64,000 nucleotides of DNA from the NCBI RefSeq assembly GCF_003675325.1, contig NZ_CP033073.1, positions 2,728,001-2,792,000 on the forward strand, in the 5' to 3' direction. The notes beneath the pieces are model-generated. The model saw only the letters and a list, made by a program, of their open reading frames with translations, had not been told where the DNA came from and made no database searches. The position numbers and the translations under genes are program-made. The stretch is from Streptomyces dangxiongensis (GTDB lineage: Bacteria > Actinomycetota > Actinomycetes > Streptomycetales > Streptomycetaceae). This document shows, piece by piece, positions 36,832 through 44,274 of this stretch. Each line of letters starts with the position of its first letter. The stretch's first letter is position 1.

Positions 36832-38194
36832 TCTTCCCCGCAAGGCGGTCACCCGGACCGCCAAGCTCGCCGCGCTCCCGCTCGGCTTCGCCGGCCGGGC
36901 GACCTGGGGGCTGGGCAAACGGATCGTGGGCGAGTCCGCGGAGATCGTCGGCCGTGAGCTGCAGCAGCGGACGGCGGACCAGCTCTTCAAGGTGCTCGGT
37001 GAGCTGAAGGGCGGCGCCATGAAGTTCGGGCAGGCCATGTCCGTCTTCGAGTCGGCGCTGCCCGAGGAGATCGCCGGCCCCTACCGCACGGCCCTCACCA
37101 AGCTCCAGGAGGCCGCGCCGCCGATGCCGACCCGCACGGTGCACGCGGTGCTCCAGGAGCGGCTGGGACCGGACTGGCGCGACCTGTTCGAGGAGTTCGA
37201 GGACAAGCCCGCCGCCGCGGCGTCCATCGGGCAGGTGCACCGGGCGGTGTGGCACGACGGCCGCGAGGTCGCGGTCAAGGTGCAGTACCCCGGCGCCGGC
37301 GAGGCCCTGCTGTCCGACCTGGGGCAGCTCAGCCGTTTCGCCCGGCTGCTGGGCCCGCTCATCCCGGGCATGGACATCAAGCCGCTGATCGCGGAGCTGA
37401 GGGACCGCGTCTCCGAGGAACTGGACTACGGGCTGGAGGCCCAGGCCCAGACCGCGCACGCCGAGGAGTTCGCGGACGACCCGGACGTGGTGGTCCCTGC
37501 GGTGGTGCACCAGTGCGAGCAGGTCCTGGTGACCGAGTGGATCGACGGCATCCCCCTGTCGGAGATCATCACGGACGGCACCCCGGAGCAGCGCGACCGG
37601 GCCGGCCAGCTCCTGGCCCGCTTCCTGTTCTCCGGTCCGGCCCGCACCGGGCTGCTGCACGCCGACCCGCACCCCGGCAACTTCCGGCTGCTGCCCGGCG
37701 GCCCCGCAGGCGAGGACGACTGGCGCCTCGGGGTCCTGGACTTCGGCACGGTCGACCGGCTCCCCGGTGGTCTGCCGCTGACGATCGGGGTCTCGTTGCG
37801 GTTCACGCTGGACGGCGACGCCGAGTCGGTCTACGAACTGCTGCGCGCGGAAGGGTTCGTGAAGGAGACCATAGACCTGGACCCCGACGCGGTCCTCGAC
37901 TACCTGCTGCCGATCATCGAACCGGCCCGGGTCGATGCGTTCACCTTCACCCGCTCGTGGATGCGCGGCCAGGCCGCGCGCATCGCCGACCCGCGCTCCC
38001 CGGCCTACCAGCTCGGCAAGCAGCTCAACCTGCCGCCGGCCTATCTGCTGATACACCGGGTGACCCTGAGCACGATCGGCGTGCTGTGCCAACTGGGCGC
38101 CACGGTACGGCTGCGGCAGGAACTGGTGGAGTGGCTGCCGGGCTTCGTGGCCGACGACCCGTCCGAGGAGGAGAAGCCGGCAGCCGGGGCGTGA
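36824..38194 (+). CDS. ABC1/UbiB/ADCK-family atypical kinase
   Basis: A 456-residue protein with every UbiB-family signature. These are the KxGQ motif (GGAMKFGQAMS), the Ala-rich nucleotide loop (AAAASIGQVHRAV), the lysine strand (EVAVKVQYPG), the catalytic loop (LLHADPHPGNFRL) and the metal-binding DFG (GVLDFGTVDRL). Members bind ATP and are linked to isoprenoid-lipid (quinone) metabolism, often as ATPases rather than protein kinases. In Streptomyces it would relate to menaquinone or other membrane lipids; that is inference. It probably shares a transcript with the ThiF-like gene. Confidence 0.92.
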   Translation: MSDLPRKAVTRTAKLAALPLGFAGRATWGLGKRIVGESAEIVGRELQQRTADQLFKVLGELKGGAMKFGQAMSVFESALPEEIAGPYRTALTKLQEAAPPMPTRTVHAVLQERLGPDWRDLFEEFEDKPAAAASIGQVHRAVWHDGREVAVKVQYPGAGEALLSDLGQLSRFARLLGPLIPGMDIKPLIAELRDRVSEELDYGLEAQAQTAHAEEFADDPDVVVPAVVHQCEQVLVTEWIDGIPLSEIITDGTPEQRDRAGQLLARFLFSGPARTGLLHADPHPGNFRLLPGGPAGEDDWRLGVLDFGTVDRLPGGLPLTIGVSLRFTLDGDAESVYELLRAEGFVKETIDLDPDAVLDYLLPIIEPARVDAFTFTRSWMRGQAARIADPRSPAYQLGKQLNLPPAYLLIHRVTLSTIGVLCQLGATVRLRQELVEWLPGFVADDPSEEEKPAAGA

Positions 38195-38400
38195 GCCCCG
38201 AGCCCATCGGCCTCGGCACGAACCCCCGGACCCCGGTCCCGCGCTGACGCACCCCGTCACACGGCGTCGGGGCAGGGGCTGGGTCGGGCCGGGCGTGGCG
38301 GGGCTCGGCCGGGCCGACGAGTGTGGTCGGTCTCGTCGGCGCCGGCATGCTCACCCCCGTACGGCTCCCGCGCGCGCCCGTACGGCTCCTGCGCGTCTGG

Positions 38401-38613
38401 TCACCACCAGGCCGAGTCCAGCCGTCCCTCGATGGCCCGCAGGTTCTCGCGGGAGCAGGCGTCGCAGAAGTACTGCCGGACGCCGTTCTCCACGGAGCAG
38501 GTCCAGGTCGCCGGCTGGGGGCCGTCGGACGGGATGCCGCAGCGGGCGCACACGAGGGGGCTGCGCTCCGCGATGGAGCCGCCCTGATCACTTGCTCCGG
38601 GAAGACTCGTCAC
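38401..38613 (-). CDS. Small zinc-ribbon protein
   Basis: A 70-residue protein. Four cysteines are arranged as C-A-R-C, then C in TWTCSVENG, then C-D-A-C, a zinc-ribbon-like set; the end is ENLRAIEGRLDSAWW. It starts with GTG at 38613. The compact Cys spacing and the conserved Trp-Trp end look like a real conserved actinobacterial protein, but I know no function. It is monocistronic, convergent with the ABC1 gene across about 200 bases that hold nothing else I can name. Confidence 0.75.
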   Translation of the reverse strand: MTSLPGASDQGGSIAERSPLVCARCGIPSDGPQPATWTCSVENGVRQYFCDACSRENLRAIEGRLDSAWW

Positions 38614-38658
38614 CCGGCGACGATAACCCCGCTACCGGGACGACGCCGTGCGGAGCGC

Positions 38659-38698
38659 ACCGCGGGGGCCGGTCCGTTCGGCCGGACCGGCCCCCGCG
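38659..38698 (-). terminator. Long GC hairpin ending the wblC transcript
   Basis: Arms of about 17 bp (starting CCGCGGGGGCCGG and ending CCGGCCCCCGCGG) with a short TTCGG-type loop lie 54 bases beyond the stop of the Arg-rich gene. Confidence 0.78.
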
Positions 38699-38751
38699 GG
38701 AAGGCTTCGCCTCCCCGCACCGGGAGGCCGCCGCTTCTGGAGCTGTGCTCG

Positions 38752-39075
38752 TTACTGCATGACGGCCATGGCGAGCGCGCGGCGGGCGCGCATCGAGGCG
38801 CGCTCGGCCCGGCGCTGCATCCGCCTGGCGGTGGCCAGGCGGATGGCCCGGCGTTCCTGTGCGGCGTCATGAAGCCGCTCGTGCATATGCGCACGAGCCA
38901 GGGCTTCTTGCATGAGTTGCATCTCGCGGTTCCTGTTCTGGCGCGCTTCGGTCGCGCCGGTGGTGGTGAAGTCTGGGGTCGCGGAGCCTGTGCGCTCGCT
39001 GGTGGACGGCTTCATCGGGGCCTGCTTCTTGGGGTCGTGCGTGAGGGGACGGTCGATCGTTCCTGCGATGTTCAT
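38752..39075 (-). CDS. Arg/Ala-rich small helical protein coupled to wblC
   Basis: A 107-residue protein. The N-terminal third is polar (THDPKKQAPMKPSTSERTG). The rest is one long helix rich in Arg, Ala, Met and Gln (MQLMQEALARAHMHERL, RRMQRRAERASMRARRALA), likely a coiled coil or a nucleic-acid or ribosome-binding helix. Its ATG overlaps the wblC stop by 4 bases, so it should be made with WblC. I do not recognise a named family; a role in the WblC response is inferred only from coupling. Confidence 0.72.
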   Translation of the reverse strand: MNIAGTIDRPLTHDPKKQAPMKPSTSERTGSATPDFTTTGATEARQNRNREMQLMQEALARAHMHERLHDAAQERRAIRLATARRMQRRAERASMRARRALAMAVMQ

Positions 39076-39440
39076 GCTGTGACCGGGTTCTTCCGCGGGC
39101 GGCCACGCGGGCGCTTCCGGGCGACGACGACGCCCTGGACGAACAGCTCGCCACCCCAGACGCCCCAGGGCTCACGCCGCTCCTTGGCGCCGGCGAGGCA
39201 GGCCTCCATCAGCGGGCAGGTGCGGCAGAGGGACTTGGCGTACTCGACATCGGCCGGCGACTCGGCGAAGAAGACCTCCGGGTCGTACGAACGGCAGGGA
39301 ACGGGTACGCCGAGGTTCTCGATGGCGTCGTCGAGCGCGGTGAGCGCGGTGAGGGGGATCAAGGCGGAGTCCTCCGTGAGGCCGGGCGGGGGGATCGTTT
39401 GCGAAGGCGGTACGGACGGGGCGTGCGCTTCGAGTTGCAC
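39072..39440 (-). CDS. wblC: WblC (WhiB7 orthologue), antibiotic-resistance transcription factor
   Basis: A 122-residue WhiB-like protein. Four cysteines hold a [4Fe-4S] cluster (VPCRSYDPE, then CRTC and CLAG). The G(V/I)WGG turn is EPWGVWGGE. The C-terminal AT-hook RKRPRGRPRKNP marks the WhiB7/WblC subgroup. It binds region 4 of the principal sigma factor and activates promoters with an AT-rich element next to the -35, raising intrinsic resistance to ribosome-targeting drugs. The GTG at 39440 has GAGGAAG about 9 bases upstream. It is followed by a coupled Arg-rich gene and preceded by a long attenuated leader. Confidence 0.95.
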   Translation of the reverse strand: MQLEAHAPSVPPSQTIPPPGLTEDSALIPLTALTALDDAIENLGVPVPCRSYDPEVFFAESPADVEYAKSLCRTCPLMEACLAGAKERREPWGVWGGELFVQGVVVARKRPRGRPRKNPVTA

Positions 39441-39556
39441 GATTGGTCTTCCTCGTCTGGTCGGTCCGGCCTGTTGACCGGGTGTCGGCTGGGTACCGGG
39501 TTCTTTCCTTGCCCCGAGGCCCCTTCGCTCCGTCCTCCCCGTTCGGGGCAAACAGA

Positions 39557-39591
39557 AGGGCCGCGGATCCCTGATGGGGTTCCGCGGCCCT
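39557..39591 (-). terminator. Transcription attenuator in the wblC leader
   Basis: An 11-bp perfect stem (39557-39567 with 39581-39591), extended by three inner pairs, is followed on the minus strand by TCTGTTTG. It lies 117 bases before the wblC start and 23 bases after the uORF stop, where a leader-peptide-controlled Rho-independent terminator should be. Confidence 0.85.
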
Positions 39592-39601
39592 GAAGGCGCC
39601 G

Positions 39602-39620
39602 GCCTGATCGACGATCAGGC
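39602..39620. repeat. Perfect 19-base palindrome spanning the uORF stop
   Basis: GCCTGATCG and CGATCAGGC flank a central A. The uORF stop codon (39615-39617) lies inside it. As RNA it would form a hairpin just 10 bases upstream of the attenuator stem, and could be melted by a ribosome at the uORF end. Confidence 0.8.
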
Positions 39621-39938
39621 TGGATCACTCCAGGGTTCTGGCCCACGGAAGGCCCACATCAGGTGGTACTGCTTCGTCTGCTTCCGCAGTCCGGCACCGG
39701 CCGCCGCAAAGGCATAGGCATGCGCCTGTGCCGTTACCGCTTCCAGTGCCTTGGTCGGTCGCTCATTGCGCTCACGGACGGGAAGTCCCGTGAGGGCAGA
39801 GGAGGACGCCGGACGCGCGGCACGGATGCCGGACAGACCGGTGCCCTGGTCCGAGGCGCCGAGCATGCACGTGGAGACGGCCGAGCGATCGGTCAGTTTG
39901 GCCGCGCTGACGGTGGTGCTGATGTTGATGCTGATCAC
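39615..39938 (-). CDS. Leader ORF (uORF) of wblC
   Basis: A 107-codon ORF in the wblC leader. The GTG at 39938 follows AGGAGG by 9 bases, a very strong site. The product is soluble, Ala- and Ser-rich, with no domain, and ends HLMWAFRGPEPWSDPA. Published work on mycobacterial whiB7 and streptomycete wblC shows that translation of an upstream ORF controls an attenuator, so that antibiotics which stall ribosomes switch the gene on. The ORF-palindrome-terminator order here fits that model. The peptide itself may be dispensable apart from its last codons. Confidence 0.75.
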   Translation of the reverse strand: MISINISTTVSAAKLTDRSAVSTCMLGASDQGTGLSGIRAARPASSSALTGLPVRERNERPTKALEAVTAQAHAYAFAAAGAGLRKQTKQYHLMWAFRGPEPWSDPA

Positions 39939-40050
39939 TTCGACTCGCCTCCTCTCGGCGTCTCTGGGACTGGGATGAACCAGTCCGTTGGGGTATGCAA
40001 GTACAGCACGGAGCCGGCGCCTTCGAAAAGGCCGCGGTTTCCGTGCCTAG

Positions 40051-40089
40051 AACCTATGGGGATTGCCGGGGCATGTGCAAACTATTTTT
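40051..40089 (-). promoter_or_regulatory. wblC promoter with AT-rich activator element
   Basis: On the minus strand TTGCAC (40080-40075) and TAGGTT (40056-40051) are 18 bases apart. AAAAATA lies immediately upstream of the -35, which is the signature of WhiB7/WblC-activated promoters, so autoactivation is expected. The start point would be near 40044, giving a leader of about 600 bases. Confidence 0.78.
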
Positions 40090-40103
40090 CCGACGAGTTC
40101 GCA

Positions 40104-42299
40104 TCAGTCGTCCGGACCGCCCTCGCCGGGCTCCTGGCCTGCGCAGATCGCCAGAACATCGGCCCCGTAGCTGCGCAGCTTGCGGCTGAGGACGCCGGGG
40201 ATGCGGGACAGCTCGGCCGGGCTCTTCGGGCATGCCTCGGCGATGGCCATCAGGGTCCGGTCGGTGAAGACGCAGAAGTCCGGCTGCCCGCTGCGCCCGG
40301 CCTGGACGGCGCGCCATTCCCGGAGCCGCTCGTAGAGCCCCTCGTCCATGTCCGAGGGACAGTCCTCGCAGCGCATCAGCTTCATCTCGCCGGCGTCGGT
40401 GAGTGTGCGGCCGCAGACCCGGCAGCGGGCCGGGGTGCGCTGGGCGCGGCGCTGAACCGGGGCGGCGCCGCCTCCGGCTCCCCGCTCGACACTTCCGCCG
40501 GCACCGGTGCCCGCGGGGCCGACGGTGGCGGTGGTGCCGGGGCGCAGCCCGTCGAGGAAGCGGCTCGGTCTGCGGTGGGGGCGTCCACCGGGTGAGCGGG
40601 ACAGAGACCAGGAGATGTGGAGCCGCTCCCGGGCGCGGGTGACGCCGACGTAGAGGAGGCGGCGTTCCTCCTCTACCTGCTCGTCGGTTCTGGCGTAGGT
40701 GATGGGGAGCATGCCCTCGGCGACGCCGACCAGGAAGACGACATCCCACTCCAGGCCCTTGGCGGCGTGCAGGGAGGCGAGGGTGACGCCCTGGACGGTC
40801 GGGGCGTGCTGGGCGTTCGCCCGCTCGTCCAGTTCCGCGACGAAGTCGGCGAGGGCGGCGCCCGGTCTGGCGGCGGCGAGGTCGTGGGCGAGGCTGACCA
40901 GGGCGGCCAGGGATTCCCAGCGCTCCCTGACGGCGCCGGAGCCGGCCGGGGGCTCGCTGCTCCAGCCCTCGCCCGAGAGGACGGCGCGCACCTGGGAGGG
41001 CAGGTCCACGACATCGTCCAGGAGGGAGTCGTTGCCGCCGAAGCGGGCCGCGCCGCGCAGCGCGATGCCGGCCTTGCGCACCTCGGGCCGGTCGAAGAAA
41101 CGCTCGGCGCCGCGTAGCTGGTAGGGGACGCCGGCGTCGGCGAGAGCCTGTTCGTAGGTCTCGGACTGGGAGTTCGTGCGGAACAGGACGGCGATCTCGG
41201 CGGCCGGGACGCCCGCGTCGATCAGCTCGCGGATGCGGCGGGCGGCGCCCTCGGCCTCGGCGGGCTCGTCCGTGTACTCGGTGTGGACGGGCTCGGGTCC
41301 CGGGGGGCGCTGGGAGACGAGTTCCAGCCGGTGGTCGGCGGCGCGACCGCGGGCCTGGGCGAGCAGGCCGTTGGCGAGGCGGACCACCTGGGGGGTGGAG
41401 CGGTAGTCGCGGACCAGTTTCACGACGGTGGCGCCGGGGTGCCGGGTGCGGAAGTCGAGGAGGTGGTCGGGCGTTGCACCTGTGAACGAGTAGATCGTCT
41501 GACTGGCGTCGCCGACGACGCACAGGTTGTCGCGGTCGCCGAGCCACAGGTCCAGCAGCCGCTGCTGGAGGGGGCTGACGTCCTGGTACTCGTCCACGAC
41601 GAAGTGCTGGTACTGCGCGCGGACCTGTTCGGCGATGTCGCGACGGTCCTGGAGGACGGCGACCGTCAGCAGCAGGACGTCCTCGAAGTCGATCAGCGAG
41701 CGGTCGCGTTTGAGGTCCTCGTAGGCCGCGTAGAGGTGGGCGATCTCGGCGGGGTCGCGGGGGGCCTCGCGGCCGGCCTTGGCAGCCGCGTACGGATAGT
41801 CGGTGGGCACGGTCTGGGTGACCTTCGACCATTCGATCTCGCCGGTCACGTCCCGCAGCTCGTTCCGGTCGAGCCGGGTGCCCAGGGCGGCGGCCGCGTC
41901 GGCGACGAGCTGGACCTTGCGGTCGACGAGCCGCGGCAGGGAACCACCGATCGCTTTCGGCCAGAAGTACTGGAGCTGACGCAGGGCGGCGGAGTGGAAG
42001 GTGCGGGCCTGGACCCCCTGGGCGCCGAGCTGGCGCAGCCGGCCGCGCATCTCTCCGGCGGCGCGGTTGGTGAAGGTGACGGCGAGCACGCTGGACGGCG
42101 GCAGGATGCCGGCGCGCACCCCGTAGGCGATGCGGTGGGTGATCGCGCGGGTCTTGCCCGTGCCCGCCCCGGCCAGCACGCACACCGGTCCGTGCAGGGC
42201 CATGGCGACCTCCCGCTGCTCGGGGTCGAGCCCTTCGAGCACCGCGTCGGCCGAGTCCGGTACCTGCGGGAAAAAGGTGGAGTGCGTTGCTGCTGTCAC
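40104..42299 (-). CDS. uvrD2: UvrD2-type SF1A DNA helicase with HRDC domain
   Basis: A 731-residue 3'-5' helicase. Motif I is AGAGTGKTRAITHRIA, Ia is AVTFTNRAAGEM, II is HFVVDEYQDVSPLQQRL, III is VVGDASQTIYSFTGA, IV is LVRDYRSTPQVV, V is TLASLHAAKGLEW and VI is YVGVTRARERLHISW. A four-cysteine knuckle (CRVCGRT, CEDC) and a C-terminal HRDC domain (about 655-725) follow, the layout of mycobacterial UvrD2. The GTG at 42299 lacks a strong ribosome site. The gene is divergent from mycoredoxin, and its 3' end abuts the wblC promoter. Confidence 0.95.
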   Translation of the reverse strand: MTAATHSTFFPQVPDSADAVLEGLDPEQREVAMALHGPVCVLAGAGTGKTRAITHRIAYGVRAGILPPSSVLAVTFTNRAAGEMRGRLRQLGAQGVQARTFHSAALRQLQYFWPKAIGGSLPRLVDRKVQLVADAAAALGTRLDRNELRDVTGEIEWSKVTQTVPTDYPYAAAKAGREAPRDPAEIAHLYAAYEDLKRDRSLIDFEDVLLLTVAVLQDRRDIAEQVRAQYQHFVVDEYQDVSPLQQRLLDLWLGDRDNLCVVGDASQTIYSFTGATPDHLLDFRTRHPGATVVKLVRDYRSTPQVVRLANGLLAQARGRAADHRLELVSQRPPGPEPVHTEYTDEPAEAEGAARRIRELIDAGVPAAEIAVLFRTNSQSETYEQALADAGVPYQLRGAERFFDRPEVRKAGIALRGAARFGGNDSLLDDVVDLPSQVRAVLSGEGWSSEPPAGSGAVRERWESLAALVSLAHDLAAARPGAALADFVAELDERANAQHAPTVQGVTLASLHAAKGLEWDVVFLVGVAEGMLPITYARTDEQVEEERRLLYVGVTRARERLHISWSLSRSPGGRPHRRPSRFLDGLRPGTTATVGPAGTGAGGSVERGAGGGAAPVQRRAQRTPARCRVCGRTLTDAGEMKLMRCEDCPSDMDEGLYERLREWRAVQAGRSGQPDFCVFTDRTLMAIAEACPKSPAELSRIPGVLSRKLRSYGADVLAICAGQEPGEGGPDD

Positions 42300-42573
42300 A
42301 CCGCCATGCTGCCAGGTCGCCCGGGACGGCTGTGCCGGTTGTCCACAGGCGTGGGCAGGCAGTCGTACTGATACGCAGGCGTCATCGCGGGTGTCCCGGG
42401 GCTGCGGGCCTGGCAGTCGGCACGGCCGGGGGCGCGGCGGGCTGTGCGGCCGGCGCGGCCGGGTGTGGCGGGCCTCACCGGCGGTGGACGCGCGACGCGT
42501 GGGACGGAGGACGACGGAAGCGGCGGACGGGTTCTGTGCTTGTATCCGTGCGGTAGGCGCGCGTACCCGGGCG

Positions 42574-42599
42574 GGAATGGCGGCCCGGGCCGGTGCGTT
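42574..42599 (+). promoter_or_regulatory. Sigma-R-type promoter of mycoredoxin
   Basis: GGAAT (42574-42578) is followed after exactly 18 bases by GTT (42597-42599), a perfect SigR consensus, 45 bases before the mycoredoxin ATG. Confidence 0.88.
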
Positions 42600-42644
42600 C
42601 TCCCTCCCGACGACGTTTTCCGAGCGGCCTGAGGAGCGCGAGAC

Positions 42645-42902
42645 ATGCAGGGCACTGTGACGATGTACAGCACGACGTGGTGCGGTTACTGCCGGCGGCT
42701 GAAGAGCCAGATGGACCGCGAGGGCATCGCGTACAGCGAGATCAACATCGAGCAGGACCCCAAGTCCGCCGCTTTCGTGGAGAAGGCGAACGGCGGCAAC
42801 CAGACGGTCCCGACGGTTCTGGTGGTTCCCGCACAGGGCGGCTCCGAGGTCGTCATGACGAACCCGAGCCTTGCCCAGGTGAAGCAGGCGCTTGGCGTCT
42901 GA
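42645..42902 (+). CDS. mrx1: Mycoredoxin-1 (glutaredoxin-like, mycothiol-dependent)
   Basis: An 85-residue thioredoxin-fold protein. The active site is TTWCGYCRRLKSQM (CGYC), with the cis-proline segment GGNQTVPTVLVV. Mycoredoxins reduce protein-mycothiol mixed disulfides. The SigR promoter upstream ties it to disulfide stress. The ATG at 42645 follows GGAG. In mycobacteria the same gene lies beside uvrD2, as here. Confidence 0.94.
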   Translation: MQGTVTMYSTTWCGYCRRLKSQMDREGIAYSEINIEQDPKSAAFVEKANGGNQTVPTVLVVPAQGGSEVVMTNPSLAQVKQALGV

Positions 42903-42920
42903 CTCACCTGACGCACACGA

Positions 42921-42954
42921 CCCCCGACCGGCCTGGCGCCGGATCGGGGGTTTC
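42921..42954 (+). terminator. Terminator of mycoredoxin
   Basis: CCCCCGA...TCGGGGG with inner CCGG pairs is followed by TTTC, 18 bases after the stop. Confidence 0.8.
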
Positions 42955-42999
42955 GTATGCCCAGCCCGTATGAGGCGGCTTGGCGGTAGCGTGATCGAC

Positions 43000-43102
43000 A
43001 TGACGGCCGAGGACGACGCGGACTGCGAGGCGCTGGTCGGAGGCATGGTGAACGCGGGGGCGGTCTTCCGCCGGGGTGCGTCGGTGGAACGCCCGGCACG
43101 CC
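43000..43102 (+). pseudogene. Possible N-terminal remnant of a lost gene (phosphotransferase-like?)
   Basis: An ATG at 43000 begins MTAEDDADCEALVGGMVN then AGAVFRRGASVERPARP, which has the look of a protein start of the aminoglycoside-phosphotransferase-like type (a hydrophobic GAV-RRG strand then ERP). After about 34 codons it runs straight into the terminator hairpin at 43103, and the frame downstream is noise. The likeliest explanation is a deletion that removed the rest of the gene. The family guess is weak. Confidence 0.35.
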
Positions 43103-43141
43103 CGACAGGGCGGCCCCGATCGCTCCGGGGCCGCCCTGTCG
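43103..43141. terminator. Perfect 16-bp hairpin after nudC
   Basis: Arms at 43103-43118 and 43126-43141 with a 7-base loop lie 28 bases beyond the nudC stop on the minus strand. Confidence 0.85.
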
Positions 43142-43169
43142 TGTGTCGTCCCTCACCGGGTGGCGCGGC

Positions 43170-44118
43170 TCAGACGAAGCCGCGCGTCGGCAGGGGCCTG
43201 CCGTACCACATCTCGATCAGGCGGGCCGCGATCGAGATGCCGTAGGGCGGCAGCACCTCGCCGGACTCGAAGGCCGCGTGCAGCTCCTCGCGGGAGAACC
43301 AGCGGGCCTCGTGGATCTCGTCCCCGTCCACCTCGATCTCGGTGGACGTGGCGCGGGCCATGAAGCCGAGCATCAGGCTGGACGGGAACGGCCAGGGCTG
43401 GCTGGCGACGTACTCGACCGGGCCGACGGTGATGCCGGCCTCCTCGAACACCTCACGGCGTACCGTCTCTGCTCGATCGACTCACCGGGCTCGACGAAGC
43501 CGGCGAGCGTGGAGAAGCGGCCCTCGGGCCAGTGGACCTGGCGGCCGAGCAGTATGCGGTCGTCCTCGTCGATCACGGCCATGATCACGGCGGGGTCGGT
43601 GCGCGGGTAGTGCTCGGCACCACAGGCCTGGCAGCGCCGGATGTGGCCGGCGGCTGCGATGACCGTGCGCTCACCGCAGCGGGAGCAGAAGCGGTGGGTG
43701 CGCTGCCAGTTCTCCAGGCCGACCGCGTGCACCATGAGCCCGGCGTCCCGCGGCGACAGCAGCAGGCCGGCCTCGCGCGCAGCCCCGCGGGGCGCGCCGA
43801 CTGGTCGATGCGGCCGGGCAGCGCGTCCTTCTGGAGGGCGAAGTAGCTGACGCCGTCCTCGTCGTTGCCCAGGAAGTAGCGGTGCGCCTCGGTGAGCGGC
43901 GCCTCGAAGGAGGGCGTCATGACGAGTTCGGTCCGGCCGTCCGGGGTCTCGTCGATGAGTACCTGGCCGCCGGAGACCACGAAACACCGGGTCGTGGGGT
44001 GGCTCCACGCCGCCGCGAGCCAGGCCTCGTCCAGCCGGTGGTGGGCGGCGCGGTCGATGCCGCTCGGGGCGGTCAGCGAGATGGGTCGGTCGGCTGTGTG
44101 GTCGGTCCAGGTGGTCAC
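43170..44118 (-). pseudogene. nudC: NADH pyrophosphatase NudC with two frameshifts
   Basis: Three frame pieces join into a NudC of about 315 residues. The first is an N-terminal domain (SGIDRAAHHRLDEAWLAAAW). The second, after a break near 43774, has SPRDAGLMVHAVGLENWQR, a zinc site (FCSRCGERT, CQACGAEHYPR) and the start of the NUDIX box (GFVEPGESIEQ). The third, after a break near 43462, has VRREVFEEAGITVG, SQPWPFPSSLMLGF (the NudC SQPWPFPxS signature) and the end. Both breaks lie in dinucleotide repeats (GCGCGC and AGAG on the coding strand). GTG 44118, with TGGGGGA upstream, was taken as start. NudC hydrolyses NAD(H) and can remove NAD caps from RNA. Confidence 0.85.
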
Positions 44119-44274
44119 GGGTGGTTCCACTCCCCCAGAGCAGCAGCGGTTCGTTCGGCGGGCGGTTCGGCGGGACGTAGGGCGGAGGGCACCGGGCCGG
44201 GCGCGGGCGGGGCGGGCGGGGCAGTCCTTCCAGTGTGCCCCGCACGCGGTGGCCTGCCGTGCGGCCCCGGCCGG

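Noticed and set aside
42300..42573. Possible SigR promoter for uvrD2 on the minus strand
   Set aside because: No GGAAT or GGAAC with a GTT 16-19 bases away is found on that strand in the divergent region.
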